Source: CAZDRI01 sp964508055 (GTDB taxonomy: Bacteria; Pseudomonadota; Gammaproteobacteria; PS1; Pseudothioglobaceae). Taken from it: a DNA stretch of 36,889 nt. The stretch is taken from positions 1 to 36,889 of the forward strand of contig CAZDRI010000016.1 in assembly GCA_964508055.1 (NCBI GenBank). The letters run 5' to 3'. Below, in pieces: positions 26,171 through 35,672 of this stretch (positions are counted from its first letter, which is position 1; each line of letters opens with the position of its first letter). A program made the position numbers and the translations under genes. Below the pieces are notes generated by a model. It searched no databases and had not been told where the DNA came from. It saw only the letters and a list, made by a program, of their open reading frames with translations.

Positions 26171-29100
26171 CTAATTTTTCTGAACTTCATATACATCATT
26201 AAATATAAATATCCCTTTAATACTATAGTAATTAATAATTTCTGTCTTATCTTGCTCATTTAAATTATTCAATATTTTTATAATTAATTCTTTTTTGTAA
26301 GAAGGGAATTTATCATTTTCAACAATGGATTTATAGATCTTTCCTATTTTATTAGGATACTTCTCTGATAATCTTGACATTTCTTCAATTAATTTGTATG
26401 AATTAAAATCACCTTTAGTGTATTTTGCGGTGTAAATTAATAAAGGCATATCACTATCTTCTATTTCACTTATAAAAATAAACCACTTCGTAATTGCTTC
26501 AAATATCTCATTAATATCTCCTGAATTATTATTCTTATAAGTTTTATAAATTTTATTCCATATTTTTTTAACTTTATTTCTTATATCACTATTTTGTTTA
26601 CTACCATAAAGCCCTACTATAGAATTAATAACATACAAAATATTATCTTTGTTTTTAGATTTAACAATATCAAATATAGTATTACTATCTATATCATTCA
26701 TATATGCAATGCACATAAAAGATATTATATTATTTTTTATATAATTATCTTCAAAATGAGTTTTTAAGACTTGTTTAATATGTTGTTTATTTTTAAATAA
26801 AATATAAACATCTTCATATACTCTATCATAATTAAAAAAATATGCTGTAATTGAAACCTCCCATAGTCTTTTATTTTTAATAGGAAATATTTTATTAAAG
26901 TTATTTTTTACCCACTCTTTATCTAAAAATTGTAGCTGGTGTAAATACTGTCCTAATATAGTAAATACTAATAATGAATATACATCATTTTTGTTTAATT
27001 GCTCAGTGAAAAAAAGTTTAACATCATCTTCCCATTTAATAGATTGAGAACTATTTAGCCTCCCATATCTTAGAGCATAATATATTAATGCTTGTAGTAC
27101 TCTTCCATTACAGCTATTCAAAACATGAAAATCTAAGCTATTCCGTATATCATCTTCTTGCTCTTCATACTTATTTATCAATAAATTAAATATAATTTTT
27201 TTCGTTATTGGAAGACAATTCTGACTAAAAGCATTATCATCTTTTTTTGTTCCTTCCATTATCAAATCTGCTACTGTACTAATAAACCATTTTTTATGCT
27301 TATTATCTTTTGAATTAAAAAAATTAGGTGTTAATTCGTTATTTACAAAGTTTAAAATATTCTTCCAATCAAATTTCTTTTTATCTCTCCAAGCATTACT
27401 AAAACCTCCTATTAAGCTATTTTTATATACATAATCAAGATGTTTAAATGTATTTATATCATCAGAAAATTTTTTGGGATGTTTAATAACACAAGTGACT
27501 AAATCTTTACCCACATCCTCTATTAAGTCCTCATCATTTTGAAAACTTCTTTTTTCATATTTAGATGGATCAAAATTATTGATAGCTGTTATTGGATGTT
27601 TACAAAGTTCTTCTAAATTTACTGGGTGAGTTTGTGGCACTGTATATACACCACTAAACCAAGAATTAAATTCTGGATGTCCATCAAATCCTTCACTTTC
27701 TATTGATTCATATTTTTGATAAAGTTCTCTAGCTTTACTATTATTATCTTTTAAACATAATAACCATCTTTTTTTCTGGTATGCATTTGCTTTTTTAATA
27801 ATTTCATCATCACCGTCTGGATAATATTCTTTTCTATCAATACCCTCTATCCAACTAATTATCTTATCAACCTCATTTTGACTAAATTTATTACTACGCT
27901 CTTTTAATAATGTCCATAGTTCTGTAATAATCCTACTCGTCGAAGATGGAGGATTATCCCACCATTGCCAAAAAATTCTTTTTAAATCATCATATTTACA
28001 ATTGATAATATGTAATGCTATCCGTTGAAATATTGAATCTTTATCTTCTAATAAGAACTCTTCAATACACGGTTTAACTTCATCATTAGATAAATTTTCT
28101 AGTAAATCTCGTATAAAAAACACTAATGACTGTTCATATTGACGGGAATAATTATGACTTTGACTAATCTCATTTTTAGTTTTCTGTCTAATAGTGGCAA
28201 TAGATAGTATGTCAGAATTATCTTTATACTCTTGAATAACTCTATCTAATAAACTAATAACTATTTTTAATCCACTTAATCCTATTAGTTCAATAATATT
28301 CCCAGAATATTTATTTAACAGTTTATCTAACCAATACTGTTCAATAATAGGGGTAACCTCACTACCATAACTTTTCTTATTAAATGTGTAACCAAAAATA
28401 ATAGTTAATAACCTTAGCATATGTTCATGCATCTGGTTATCAACTAGAACAGGAATAACTATCCTTTCAATCTCGTGGTCTAGAATACTATTGTGATTAT
28501 ATTTTCTAATATGTGATTCTATAAAATCAATATGTTCTAAAGTAATGTTGTTTGCGGGTAAATTAAAAATTATCTTAACCATACCATATACAACATGGTC
28601 ATCAGTTGCATATTTGATAACACTATTTGCTATTGTTAATAATAAGTTTTTAACTTTCTCAATTTCATTATTTCTATTTTGAATTGAAACAGCCTCCAAA
28701 AAACTTAATACACACCAATATCGATTTTGATTATCTTTATCTAATGTAAAGTATTTTTTTTCGTAAAGTGATTCCAGCCATAAGGATAGTTGTTGATATT
28801 GTGATGCTTTTTGGAAAAAGTATTCATACTGAACCTTATCATTATCGATATTTTGAACTATTGTTGTTATTACATCAGTATATGGATTTTCTAATGCTTT
28901 ATCAATTTCACAACAATTATCTGGTATTTTTTTTGATTGATAAAAAATTCTATTATTCCAGTCATCAATAACATGAATCAATTGCTCATAACTATTCTCA
29001 TCCTTTTCAAATGGAACTAATCTAATACCTAAATTACTAAAATAGTTGTGTTCAAGATTACACAGTTCTTGTTCGTGTTGATAATAACCTTTTAGATAAA

Positions 29101-29815
29101 AGTGACGTGGTTCTTTATTTTTGTCATAAGAGCCAAAAATTTTATGTAATAACTCAAACTCATTTAGACCATACCCCACAAATAAAACTTTATATTGTGC
29201 AAAAACACTTTGTATAAATTCAATAAAATCATTGTTTGTATAAGTAGTAATATATTTATTCTTTGTAAAAACAAGACTATCTTCATCACTAATACAACCA
29301 TGTATTTTGTATAACCTATGGTTACTAATTTGTCTTTTATTAAAATCTTTAATATTAATGTTAATTTTATCAAGAAGATTGTCAATAAACCTGTCTGCAT
29401 TAGTTGTAATAAAAATATTACCTATGTTTTTTAAGTCTTTATAAAAGTCTTTATAAATTTTAAATTTTTTATCACCTTTTATAAATTCATCAATTTTACT
29501 ATCTTTTAATGATTTTTTCATTTCCTCCATAAAAGAATAGTTATCAGATTTATCATTAAAAATACTATAGCATATGCTGATTAGTTTTACTTGATCTGAT
29601 TGTTTTAATAATAATTCTTTAGTTATAGGTTTGATATGTTTTTGTTCCGCACACTTTTTTACTAAGTTTTTTGCAAGCTCATCCCACCCTTTACATCCTA
29701 TAAATCTTGATACACCAGCCCCTATAAATACTGCTAGTTTTTTATTATTAATTGCGGCTACTATTTCATCAGGTAGATTTGGTATGTTTTTGATTTCAAT
29801 ATTTTTGCTATTCAT
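26171..29815 (-). CDS. SIR2-domain protein with long C-terminal region, putative defence NADase
   Basis: A 1214-residue protein. The N-terminal about 290 residues form a SIR2-like domain: FIGAGVS (30-36), TTNAD (137-141, with N139 and D141), the presumptive catalytic H172 in KIHG, and GYGLNE (214-219). The remaining about 900 residues are rich in short hydrophobic helices, without a visible P-loop or membrane segment, and look like a helical-repeat scaffold. This layout matches defence-associated sirtuins (DSR-type), which sense phage proteins and deplete NAD to abort infection. Assignment to DSR1, DSR2 or another SIR2 group is not possible from reading alone. It lies 55 bp downstream of rluC, beside an IS remnant. 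Confidence 0.85.
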   Translation of the reverse strand: MNSKNIEIKNIPNLPDEIVAAINNKKLAVFIGAGVSRFIGCKGWDELAKNLVKKCAEQKHIKPITKELLLKQSDQVKLISICYSIFNDKSDNYSFMEEMKKSLKDSKIDEFIKGDKKFKIYKDFYKDLKNIGNIFITTNADRFIDNLLDKININIKDFNKRQISNHRLYKIHGCISDEDSLVFTKNKYITTYTNNDFIEFIQSVFAQYKVLFVGYGLNEFELLHKIFGSYDKNKEPRHFYLKGYYQHEQELCNLEHNYFSNLGIRLVPFEKDENSYEQLIHVIDDWNNRIFYQSKKIPDNCCEIDKALENPYTDVITTIVQNIDNDKVQYEYFFQKASQYQQLSLWLESLYEKKYFTLDKDNQNRYWCVLSFLEAVSIQNRNNEIEKVKNLLLTIANSVIKYATDDHVVYGMVKIIFNLPANNITLEHIDFIESHIRKYNHNSILDHEIERIVIPVLVDNQMHEHMLRLLTIIFGYTFNKKSYGSEVTPIIEQYWLDKLLNKYSGNIIELIGLSGLKIVISLLDRVIQEYKDNSDILSIATIRQKTKNEISQSHNYSRQYEQSLVFFIRDLLENLSNDEVKPCIEEFLLEDKDSIFQRIALHIINCKYDDLKRIFWQWWDNPPSSTSRIITELWTLLKERSNKFSQNEVDKIISWIEGIDRKEYYPDGDDEIIKKANAYQKKRWLLCLKDNNSKARELYQKYESIESEGFDGHPEFNSWFSGVYTVPQTHPVNLEELCKHPITAINNFDPSKYEKRSFQNDEDLIEDVGKDLVTCVIKHPKKFSDDINTFKHLDYVYKNSLIGGFSNAWRDKKKFDWKNILNFVNNELTPNFFNSKDNKHKKWFISTVADLIMEGTKKDDNAFSQNCLPITKKIIFNLLINKYEEQEDDIRNSLDFHVLNSCNGRVLQALIYYALRYGRLNSSQSIKWEDDVKLFFTEQLNKNDVYSLLVFTILGQYLHQLQFLDKEWVKNNFNKIFPIKNKRLWEVSITAYFFNYDRVYEDVYILFKNKQHIKQVLKTHFEDNYIKNNIISFMCIAYMNDIDSNTIFDIVKSKNKDNILYVINSIVGLYGSKQNSDIRNKVKKIWNKIYKTYKNNNSGDINEIFEAITKWFIFISEIEDSDMPLLIYTAKYTKGDFNSYKLIEEMSRLSEKYPNKIGKIYKSIVENDKFPSYKKELIIKILNNLNEQDKTEIINYYSIKGIFIFNDVYEVQKN

Positions 29816-29870
29816 TTTGAAAACTGTTCTTTGATAACTAGATGTGTTCTGTGTTCATTGTAATAAAAAT

Positions 29871-30812
29871 TTAACATCTTTTAATTTTTGTTAGGTTATC
29901 AAGTGTTTTGCTTAATTTATCACAAAGTTTAGCAGTTAAGACTGTGTTTTTTAAGGTATTAGGATGGATAAATTCTAATTTATAAGCATGTAAAAATAAT
30001 CTATTAAGACCGATTTTTTTTAAATCTGAATTAAATTTATCATCACCATATTTTTTATCACCAGCAATAGGATGATTAGCATATTTAGCATGCACTCTTA
30101 TTTGATGTGTGCGCCCTGTTATGATTACTACCTCAGCAAATGAAGCTCTTATATTAGCATTAACAAAATTTTGAATTGGCTTAAAATAAGTTAAAGAATT
30201 TTTGCCTTTACTATCTATCACTACTACTCTTTCACCTGATTTTTCGATATTTTTCAAAAGTGGGGCGTCTACTTTATGTGTTTTTTTAGCCCAAACTCCT
30301 GATAATAAAGTTAGATATGTTTTTTTAACATTATGTTCTTTTATTTGTTGCTGTAGGTTTTTTAATGCACTTCTTTTCTTTGCAATCAAAATAATCCCAG
30401 AAGTATCTCTATCTAAGCGATGGATAAGCTCTAAGTTAGGATTATAGATTTGTCTTAAGATTTCTATTAATCCTAAGTTTATACCGCTGCCTCCATGCAC
30501 TGCTAGACCATAAGGTTTATTAACTGCAATTAAATAATTGTCTTCATAGATAATAGCATTTTTAATTAAATTTTTTAAATTATCATTTACAAAAAAATCT
30601 TTTTTAGGACTGGTATTAATAGGCGGTATTCGCACTTCATCATTTATATTTAACTTATATTTTGGTTTTTTTCTACCTTTATTTACTCTTACTTCACCTT
30701 TTCTTATGATGTTATATATTTTAGATTTTGGAACACCTTTTAGAGTTTTTATTAAAAAATTATCTAAGCGCTGCTTATTTGCACTATCATCTATTTTTAT
30801 AAATTTAACCAT
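29871..30812 (-). CDS. rluC: Ribosomal large subunit pseudouridine synthase RluC
   Basis: RluC makes pseudouridines 955, 2504 and 2580 of 23S rRNA in Escherichia coli. The 313-residue protein has an S4 domain (about 14-62, RLDNFLIKTLKGVPKSKIYN) and the RluA-type catalytic domain with HRLDRDTSG at 131-139, D134 being the nucleophile. RTHQIRVH near residue 231 is also conserved. RluD-like enzymes share these motifs, so RluC is favoured from the overall resemblance but not proven. It overlaps tatD by 8 bp. The SIR2 gene follows in the same direction. Confidence 0.88.
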   Translation of the reverse strand: MVKFIKIDDSANKQRLDNFLIKTLKGVPKSKIYNIIRKGEVRVNKGRKKPKYKLNINDEVRIPPINTSPKKDFFVNDNLKNLIKNAIIYEDNYLIAVNKPYGLAVHGGSGINLGLIEILRQIYNPNLELIHRLDRDTSGIILIAKKRSALKNLQQQIKEHNVKKTYLTLLSGVWAKKTHKVDAPLLKNIEKSGERVVVIDSKGKNSLTYFKPIQNFVNANIRASFAEVVIITGRTHQIRVHAKYANHPIAGDKKYGDDKFNSDLKKIGLNRLFLHAYKLEFIHPNTLKNTVLTAKLCDKLSKTLDNLTKIKRC

Positions 30813-31578
30813 TTAAAAACAAATTATTAAAATTGTTAGTGCTAGTAGCAGCAATATAATCTATGCTTTTACATCTTAACTCTGCAAGTTTTTGGACAAC
30901 ATAATAAGTGTATCCAGGTATGTTTTTTTTACCACGATATGGATGTGGAGTTAAAAAAGGTGCGTCAGTTTCAACTAACAATCTATCTTCAGGTACTTTT
31001 TTTGCTACTTCTTGGAGTTTAACTGCATTTTTAAAAGTCACAATTCCAGAAAAAGAAATATAAAAACCTAAGTCTAAGGCTTGTTTTGCAACCTCCCAAC
31101 TTTCACTAAAGCAATGCATAACTCCAAATTTAGCATTTTCTGATCTTAATGTATTAATGGTATCGAAACTTGCATTGCGAGTGTGGATTATAAGTGGTTT
31201 GTTGGTGTGGTTAGATGCTTTTATATGAGTTATAAATCTTTCCCTTTGAAAGTTTGAATTTTCTTTATCTGTGCGATAATAATCTAAGCCAGTCTCACCA
31301 ATTGCTATTACTTTTGGATTATCTGCGTATTTTATAAGCTCAGCAAAAGTTATTTCCTTAGCACTGATTTCATTAGGATGAACTCCTACTGATGCATAAA
31401 CTTCATCATATTTTTCCGCTAAATTTATGACTGTTGCTATATTTTCTTGACCTATAGAAATAGTCAAAAATTTATTGACATTTAGCTTTTTTGATTCTTT
31501 TATAACATCATCTAAACTGCCACCAAATGCTTTTAAATCAAGCATATCTAAATGACAATGGGAATCAACAATTTGCAT
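30805..31578 (-). CDS. TatD-family metal-dependent hydrolase
   Basis: A 257-residue TIM-barrel hydrolase. The metal ligands are seen in DSHCHLDM (4-11), GETGLDYYR (about 94-102), the mid-protein IHTRNA and MHCFSE, and VETDAPFLTP near residue 200. TatD-type enzymes act as 3'-5' DNases or on other phosphodiesters, and the YcfH subgroup is the closest in length and motif order. It lies 7 bp after the AsmA-like gene and overlaps rluC by 8 bp. Confidence 0.92.
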   Translation of the reverse strand: MQIVDSHCHLDMLDLKAFGGSLDDVIKESKKLNVNKFLTISIGQENIATVINLAEKYDEVYASVGVHPNEISAKEITFAELIKYADNPKVIAIGETGLDYYRTDKENSNFQRERFITHIKASNHTNKPLIIHTRNASFDTINTLRSENAKFGVMHCFSESWEVAKQALDLGFYISFSGIVTFKNAVKLQEVAKKVPEDRLLVETDAPFLTPHPYRGKKNIPGYTYYVVQKLAELRCKSIDYIAATSTNNFNNLFLNG

Positions 31579-31585
31579 TTGAGAT

Positions 31586-32434
31586 TTAAAAGCCTATATT
31601 TTTAAGTAAGTCTTTAGCTGATTTTTCTATATTTTCTTTTAATTTATCAACCACATCTACAGAACCTACTTTTTCTTCAACTTTCTTTTTAATCTCATTT
31701 ACTTTTTCTTCAATTTGTTTTTTAACTTTTTGAACTTTCTTTTCAATTTCTTTTCTAACAGTAGCTTCAATTTTCTTCTTACCAAGTTTTAATCCTGCTG
31801 CAGCACTTACCTTTTTAATTTCTTCTAAAATAACATCCATTAGCACAGTTCCAACTTTATACACAGCTATGCCATTAGTTGATTTACCAAAATCACGAAT
31901 TTTAATATCAGGAATCTTAATAGTTTCTTTTAACCACTGAGTGTCAATAAAAACTGATAAATTAGTAAAATTTAAACTTTCAATAATAACTTTTTTATCA
32001 TATCCTTTGCCCTTATCTGCATATTTCTTACTTTGCTTTGCTTTTTTATCGCTAGCTTTAGTTAAGTTATCATATAAACTATATAAATTAACTCTATTAT
32101 TGTCTTGCTCTAAGGTTAGTTGAATACCATCAAAACTCAAATTTTTAACTAAAATAATATTCTCATCATCAGCATTATCTATATCTAAATATATATTTCT
32201 TAAGGAAAATGCCTCGCTATTTTTAAAGCCACTTGGATTAGCAACCCTGATATTCATTACATCCACTTGATAATCTAATAAGTTGGTTTTTATTTCACTA
32301 ATAGTGACTTCGGTATTAAGGGTTTTGGCGGCAGCTTTTTCTGCAATATTTTTAGCAATTACATCAAAAAAAACTATGAATCCTATAATAGCAGCAATAA
32401 TAATTGTTAATATAATATATATTAATTTCTTCAT
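31586..32434 (-). CDS. AsmA-like membrane-anchored protein
   Basis: A 282-residue protein with one N-terminal membrane segment (about 4-26). It is followed by a domain of the AsmA/DUF748 type: EVTISEIKTNLLDYQVDVMN, RVANPSGFKN, and later KVIIESLNFTN. These periplasmic proteins resemble lipid-transfer bridges of the AsmA clan, but this one is short. The C-terminal about 65 residues are a Lys/Glu coiled coil (about 215-270) unusual for the clan. Function is not known. It is encoded between rsmG and tatD, probably in one transcript. Confidence 0.72.
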   Translation of the reverse strand: MKKLIYIILTIIIAAIIGFIVFFDVIAKNIAEKAAAKTLNTEVTISEIKTNLLDYQVDVMNIRVANPSGFKNSEAFSLRNIYLDIDNADDENIILVKNLSFDGIQLTLEQDNNRVNLYSLYDNLTKASDKKAKQSKKYADKGKGYDKKVIIESLNFTNLSVFIDTQWLKETIKIPDIKIRDFGKSTNGIAVYKVGTVLMDVILEEIKKVSAAAGLKLGKKKIEATVRKEIEKKVQKVKKQIEEKVNEIKKKVEEKVGSVDVVDKLKENIEKSAKDLLKNIGF

Positions 32435-32465
32435 AGCTATTAAGCCTTAAATAAAGATTTATATT

Positions 32466-33080
32466 TTAAATTAATATCTCTACTAAATAGCGATTATTTA
32501 AAATTCTAGGTATTTTAAGTTTATGAATTATTACATTATTATATTGGTTGAAGTTTTCTTTATAAAAACTATCACTTTTCATAAATAAATATCTACCTTT
32601 ATTAGCTAATAGATGATTACTTAATTTAATAGTTTTATCTATATCGGCAAATGCTCTAGTTATTATTTGGTTGAATTTATCATTAGCTTTATAAAGCTCC
32701 ACCCTGTTATTTATTACTTCAAGATTATTTAAATTAAATTCTGACTTTACATAATTCATAAAATTACATTTTTTCCCAACGCTATCTAAAGCATACACTT
32801 TTAAAGAAGGTTTTATTATAGCTAATACAACACTTGGAAGCCCCGCTCCAGAGCCAATATCTAAAATATTGTCATCACTAATATAAGGATATACAGCTAT
32901 ACAGTCTAATAAATGCCTAACTAACATTTCCTCAAAATCTAATATAGCTGTTAAGTTATATACTTTATTCCACTTTTCAATGTGATAAAGATAGCTAATT
33001 AATTTATGTTGTTTTTCTTTATCTATATCAATATCTAAATATTTAATACCATTTGCAAGACTTGTTTCAAATCCAGTCAT
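32466..33080 (-). CDS. rsmG: 16S rRNA (guanine(527)-N7)-methyltransferase
   Basis: RsmG methylates G527 of 16S rRNA; its loss gives low-level streptomycin resistance in other bacteria. The 204-residue protein has the SAM loop ILDIGSGAGLPSVVLAI at about 68-84 and the conserved ITRAFADI near residue 137. It overlaps the end of mnmG by 4 bp, the usual mnmG-rsmG order. The parAB and atp genes that often follow are absent. Confidence 0.94.
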   Translation of the reverse strand: MTGFETSLANGIKYLDIDIDKEKQHKLISYLYHIEKWNKVYNLTAILDFEEMLVRHLLDCIAVYPYISDDNILDIGSGAGLPSVVLAIIKPSLKVYALDSVGKKCNFMNYVKSEFNLNNLEVINNRVELYKANDKFNQIITRAFADIDKTIKLSNHLLANKGRYLFMKSDSFYKENFNQYNNVIIHKLKIPRILNNRYLVEILI

Positions 33081-34930
33081 GATTTTAAATACACTAATAA
33101 AATTGATATTGCTGCAGGAGTAATGCCTTCTATTCTTGATGCTTGTCCTATAGTTTTTGGTTTATATTTTGTTAATTTATGTCTTACTTCTAAAGATAAT
33201 GCTTTGATATTAGAATAATCAATATCACCCGGTAATAAGGTATTTTCATTTTTACGATATTTATCAATTTCATCCTGTTGTCTTTTGATATAACCTTCAT
33301 ATTTAATTTGATTTTCTACTTGCTCATAAACAGCTTTATCATCTAGTAAAGGGTGTGCTTTTTTTATACAAGCTAAAGATAAATAACTAATATTAGGGCG
33401 TTTTAATAAACTTTCTAAGTTATATTCTCTAGTAACTTTTGTTGCTAATAATTTTTCAGCATTTTTATCACCTTTTTGCACCCAAATAGATTTAAGTCTT
33501 TGTTTTTCAGATGCGATTTTTTCATATTTATTTTGAAATTTAGTCCATACTTCATTTGAAATTAAACCTAATTCATAAGCTTTAGGCATAAGTCTATAAT
33601 CTGCGTTATCTTCTCGTAATAATAATCTATACTCAGCGCGCGAGGTAAACATTCTATAAGGCTCTTCTACCCCTTTAGTGATTAAATCATCAATCATAAC
33701 GCCTATATAAGACTCGTCTCTTTTAAGGTATAGCTCATCTTTATCTTTTATTTGTAGAGCAGCATTTATTCCTGCTACTAAACCTTGTGCTGCAGCCTCT
33801 TCATAGCCTGTTGTGCCATTTATTTGTCCGGCAAAAAACAGGCTTTTAACTTTTTTTGTCTCTAATGAAAAATACAAATCTTTAGGGTCAAAAAAATCAT
33901 ATTCAATTGCATAGCCAGGACGGACAATTTTTGCTTTTTCAAAACCTTTGATAGATTTTACAAATTTTTCTTGAATATCATAAGAAAGACTTGTAGAAAT
34001 ACCATTTGGATATACTTCATTTGTCATTAATCCTTCAGGCTCTATAAATATCTGATGGGAGTTACGATGTGCAAATTTAACAACTTTATCTTCAACTGAT
34101 GGACAATATCTAGGACCTACTCCTTCAATAACTCCGCCATATAACGGTGAATCTTTTAGTCCACTTTGGATAATCTCATGAGTTTTTTCATTAGTATAGG
34201 TTATATGACATGCTATTTGCTTTGGATGGTCAGTTTCTTTTTTATTAAAGGAAAAAACTGGTATGGGTATATCACCGTTTTGTACTTTTAAGACATCATA
34301 ATTAATAGTCCTACCATCAAGTCTTGGAGGGGTACCTGTTTTTAACCTATCTACCTTAAAATCATAACTATAAAGTTTTTCTGCTAATGTATTTGCAGGC
34401 GGGTCTGCTAATCTTCCTCCAGGATAATTTTTTCTACCAATATGAATAATTCCTTTTAAAAAAGTGCCAGTAGTTAAAATTACTTTTTGAGCATAAAACT
34501 TTAATCCTAATTGAGTAATAACACCTTTTATAGTTTGGCTTTCAATAATTAAATCCTCTACTGCTTGCTGAAATAAAGTTAAATTCTTTTGATTTTCTAC
34601 CTTATAGCGTATTGCCTGCTTATATAAAACTCTATCAGCTTGTGCTCTAGTCGCTCTAACTGCTGGACCTTTTGATGAATTTAAAACTCTAAATTGAATT
34701 CCTGCATCATCTATTGCTTCTGCCATAACCCCACCTAAGGCATCAATTTCTTTTACTAAATGACCTTTACCTATACCGCCAATAGCAGGATTACAACTCA
34801 TTTGCCCTATAGTTTCAATATTATGAGTAATTAATAAAGTTTTTATACCCAGTCTAGAGCAGGCTAATGCTGCCTCTACACCAGCATGCCCTCCCCCTAT
34901 TACAATTACTTGATAATTGTTATTACTCAT
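33077..34930 (-). CDS. mnmG: tRNA uridine modification enzyme MnmG (GidA)
   Basis: With MnmE, MnmG installs the carboxymethylaminomethyl group on the wobble uridine (U34) of certain tRNAs, using FAD and NADH. The 617-residue protein has the FAD-binding GGGHAGVEAALACSRLG (12-28), MSCNPAIGGIGKGHLVKEID (about 44-63), the PGGRLADPPA segment and TGTPPRLDGRTI. The C-terminal helical domain ends with RIEGITPAAISILLVYL. It overlaps the ydcF-like gene upstream by 8 bp and rsmG downstream by 4 bp. Confidence 0.97.
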   Translation of the reverse strand: MSNNNYQVIVIGGGHAGVEAALACSRLGIKTLLITHNIETIGQMSCNPAIGGIGKGHLVKEIDALGGVMAEAIDDAGIQFRVLNSSKGPAVRATRAQADRVLYKQAIRYKVENQKNLTLFQQAVEDLIIESQTIKGVITQLGLKFYAQKVILTTGTFLKGIIHIGRKNYPGGRLADPPANTLAEKLYSYDFKVDRLKTGTPPRLDGRTINYDVLKVQNGDIPIPVFSFNKKETDHPKQIACHITYTNEKTHEIIQSGLKDSPLYGGVIEGVGPRYCPSVEDKVVKFAHRNSHQIFIEPEGLMTNEVYPNGISTSLSYDIQEKFVKSIKGFEKAKIVRPGYAIEYDFFDPKDLYFSLETKKVKSLFFAGQINGTTGYEEAAAQGLVAGINAALQIKDKDELYLKRDESYIGVMIDDLITKGVEEPYRMFTSRAEYRLLLREDNADYRLMPKAYELGLISNEVWTKFQNKYEKIASEKQRLKSIWVQKGDKNAEKLLATKVTREYNLESLLKRPNISYLSLACIKKAHPLLDDKAVYEQVENQIKYEGYIKRQQDEIDKYRKNENTLLPGDIDYSNIKALSLEVRHKLTKYKPKTIGQASRIEGITPAAISILLVYLKS

Positions 34931-35663
34931 TTAAAAACTTGTTTAATAATTTATAGTAATAAATTCCTAAAATCTCATGTAAGGCTGTTCTTGAAGCATT
35001 AAGACCTTTAGTTGAAGGTATAAATGACTTTATACCTACCTTTGGGATATTTAGCTTTAATGTAGGTGCTGGAATTACATCAAATCCTTGTTTTTTAAAT
35101 TCAATAACGCTTCTTTTTAAATGATATGCATTTGATATTAATAAAATTTTATTTACATAGTCTTTAGCTAAAATCTTTTTAACATTTTTTGCACTTTCAA
35201 AAGTATTTTTTGCTTTCTCTTCAATCCAAGAAGTTGTAACCCCTAATTGTCTTAAAAATATAGCCATAGTTTTAGCTTCACTAACTTCTTCATAATTTGA
35301 ACTGCCTCCTACTATTAATATTGGCAAATTAGTAAGTTTGTGCAAAAAAGCAGCATATCTTGCTCTAACTAAGCTATTTTTACCATTTACATAACTTTTA
35401 AACTCATCTGCATATTTAATCCCTGCAGTTAAGACAACTATGGCTTCTGCTTTTTTAGCATCATTAACATCAACTACTGGGTAGATATCTACTTTATTAA
35501 TAAGTTTATGAGCAAAAAAAGGAGTAGAAAAAACATAAATAGTCATAAGTCCTATAAATATTACAAATTTAGCTAAATATTTTCTTTTAATTAAAAACAG
35601 CCCTATAAATATTAAAATTATTGGACTTGCTGGTGGCATAATAATAGTTTCTATTAAGTTCAT
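34923..35663 (-). CDS. YdcF/ElyC-like DUF218 membrane protein
   Basis: A 246-residue protein with two N-terminal hydrophobic segments (about 10-24 and 31-50) and a Rossmann-like DUF218 domain: EAIVVLTAGIKY near residue 68, LIVGGSSNYEEVSEAKTMA near residue 115, NTFESAKN near residue 152, and SNAYHLKRSVIEFKKQGFDV near residue 180. Relatives such as ElyC and SanA affect envelope glycan metabolism and barrier function; YdcF itself is poorly known. Its start is 9 bp from the divergent nudE start, so both promoters must lie inside the opposing gene or overlap. Confidence 0.85.
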   Translation of the reverse strand: MNLIETIIMPPASPIILIFIGLFLIKRKYLAKFVIFIGLMTIYVFSTPFFAHKLINKVDIYPVVDVNDAKKAEAIVVLTAGIKYADEFKSYVNGKNSLVRARYAAFLHKLTNLPILIVGGSSNYEEVSEAKTMAIFLRQLGVTTSWIEEKAKNTFESAKNVKKILAKDYVNKILLISNAYHLKRSVIEFKKQGFDVIPAPTLKLNIPKVGIKSFIPSTKGLNASRTALHEILGIYYYKLLNKFLNE

Positions 35664-35672
35664 AAAATTTAT

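Noticed and set aside
29164..29400. Second minus-strand gene within the SIR2 region
   Set aside because: It overlaps the SIR2 domain in another frame and has no start-site support; it is a shadow frame of AT-rich coding DNA.
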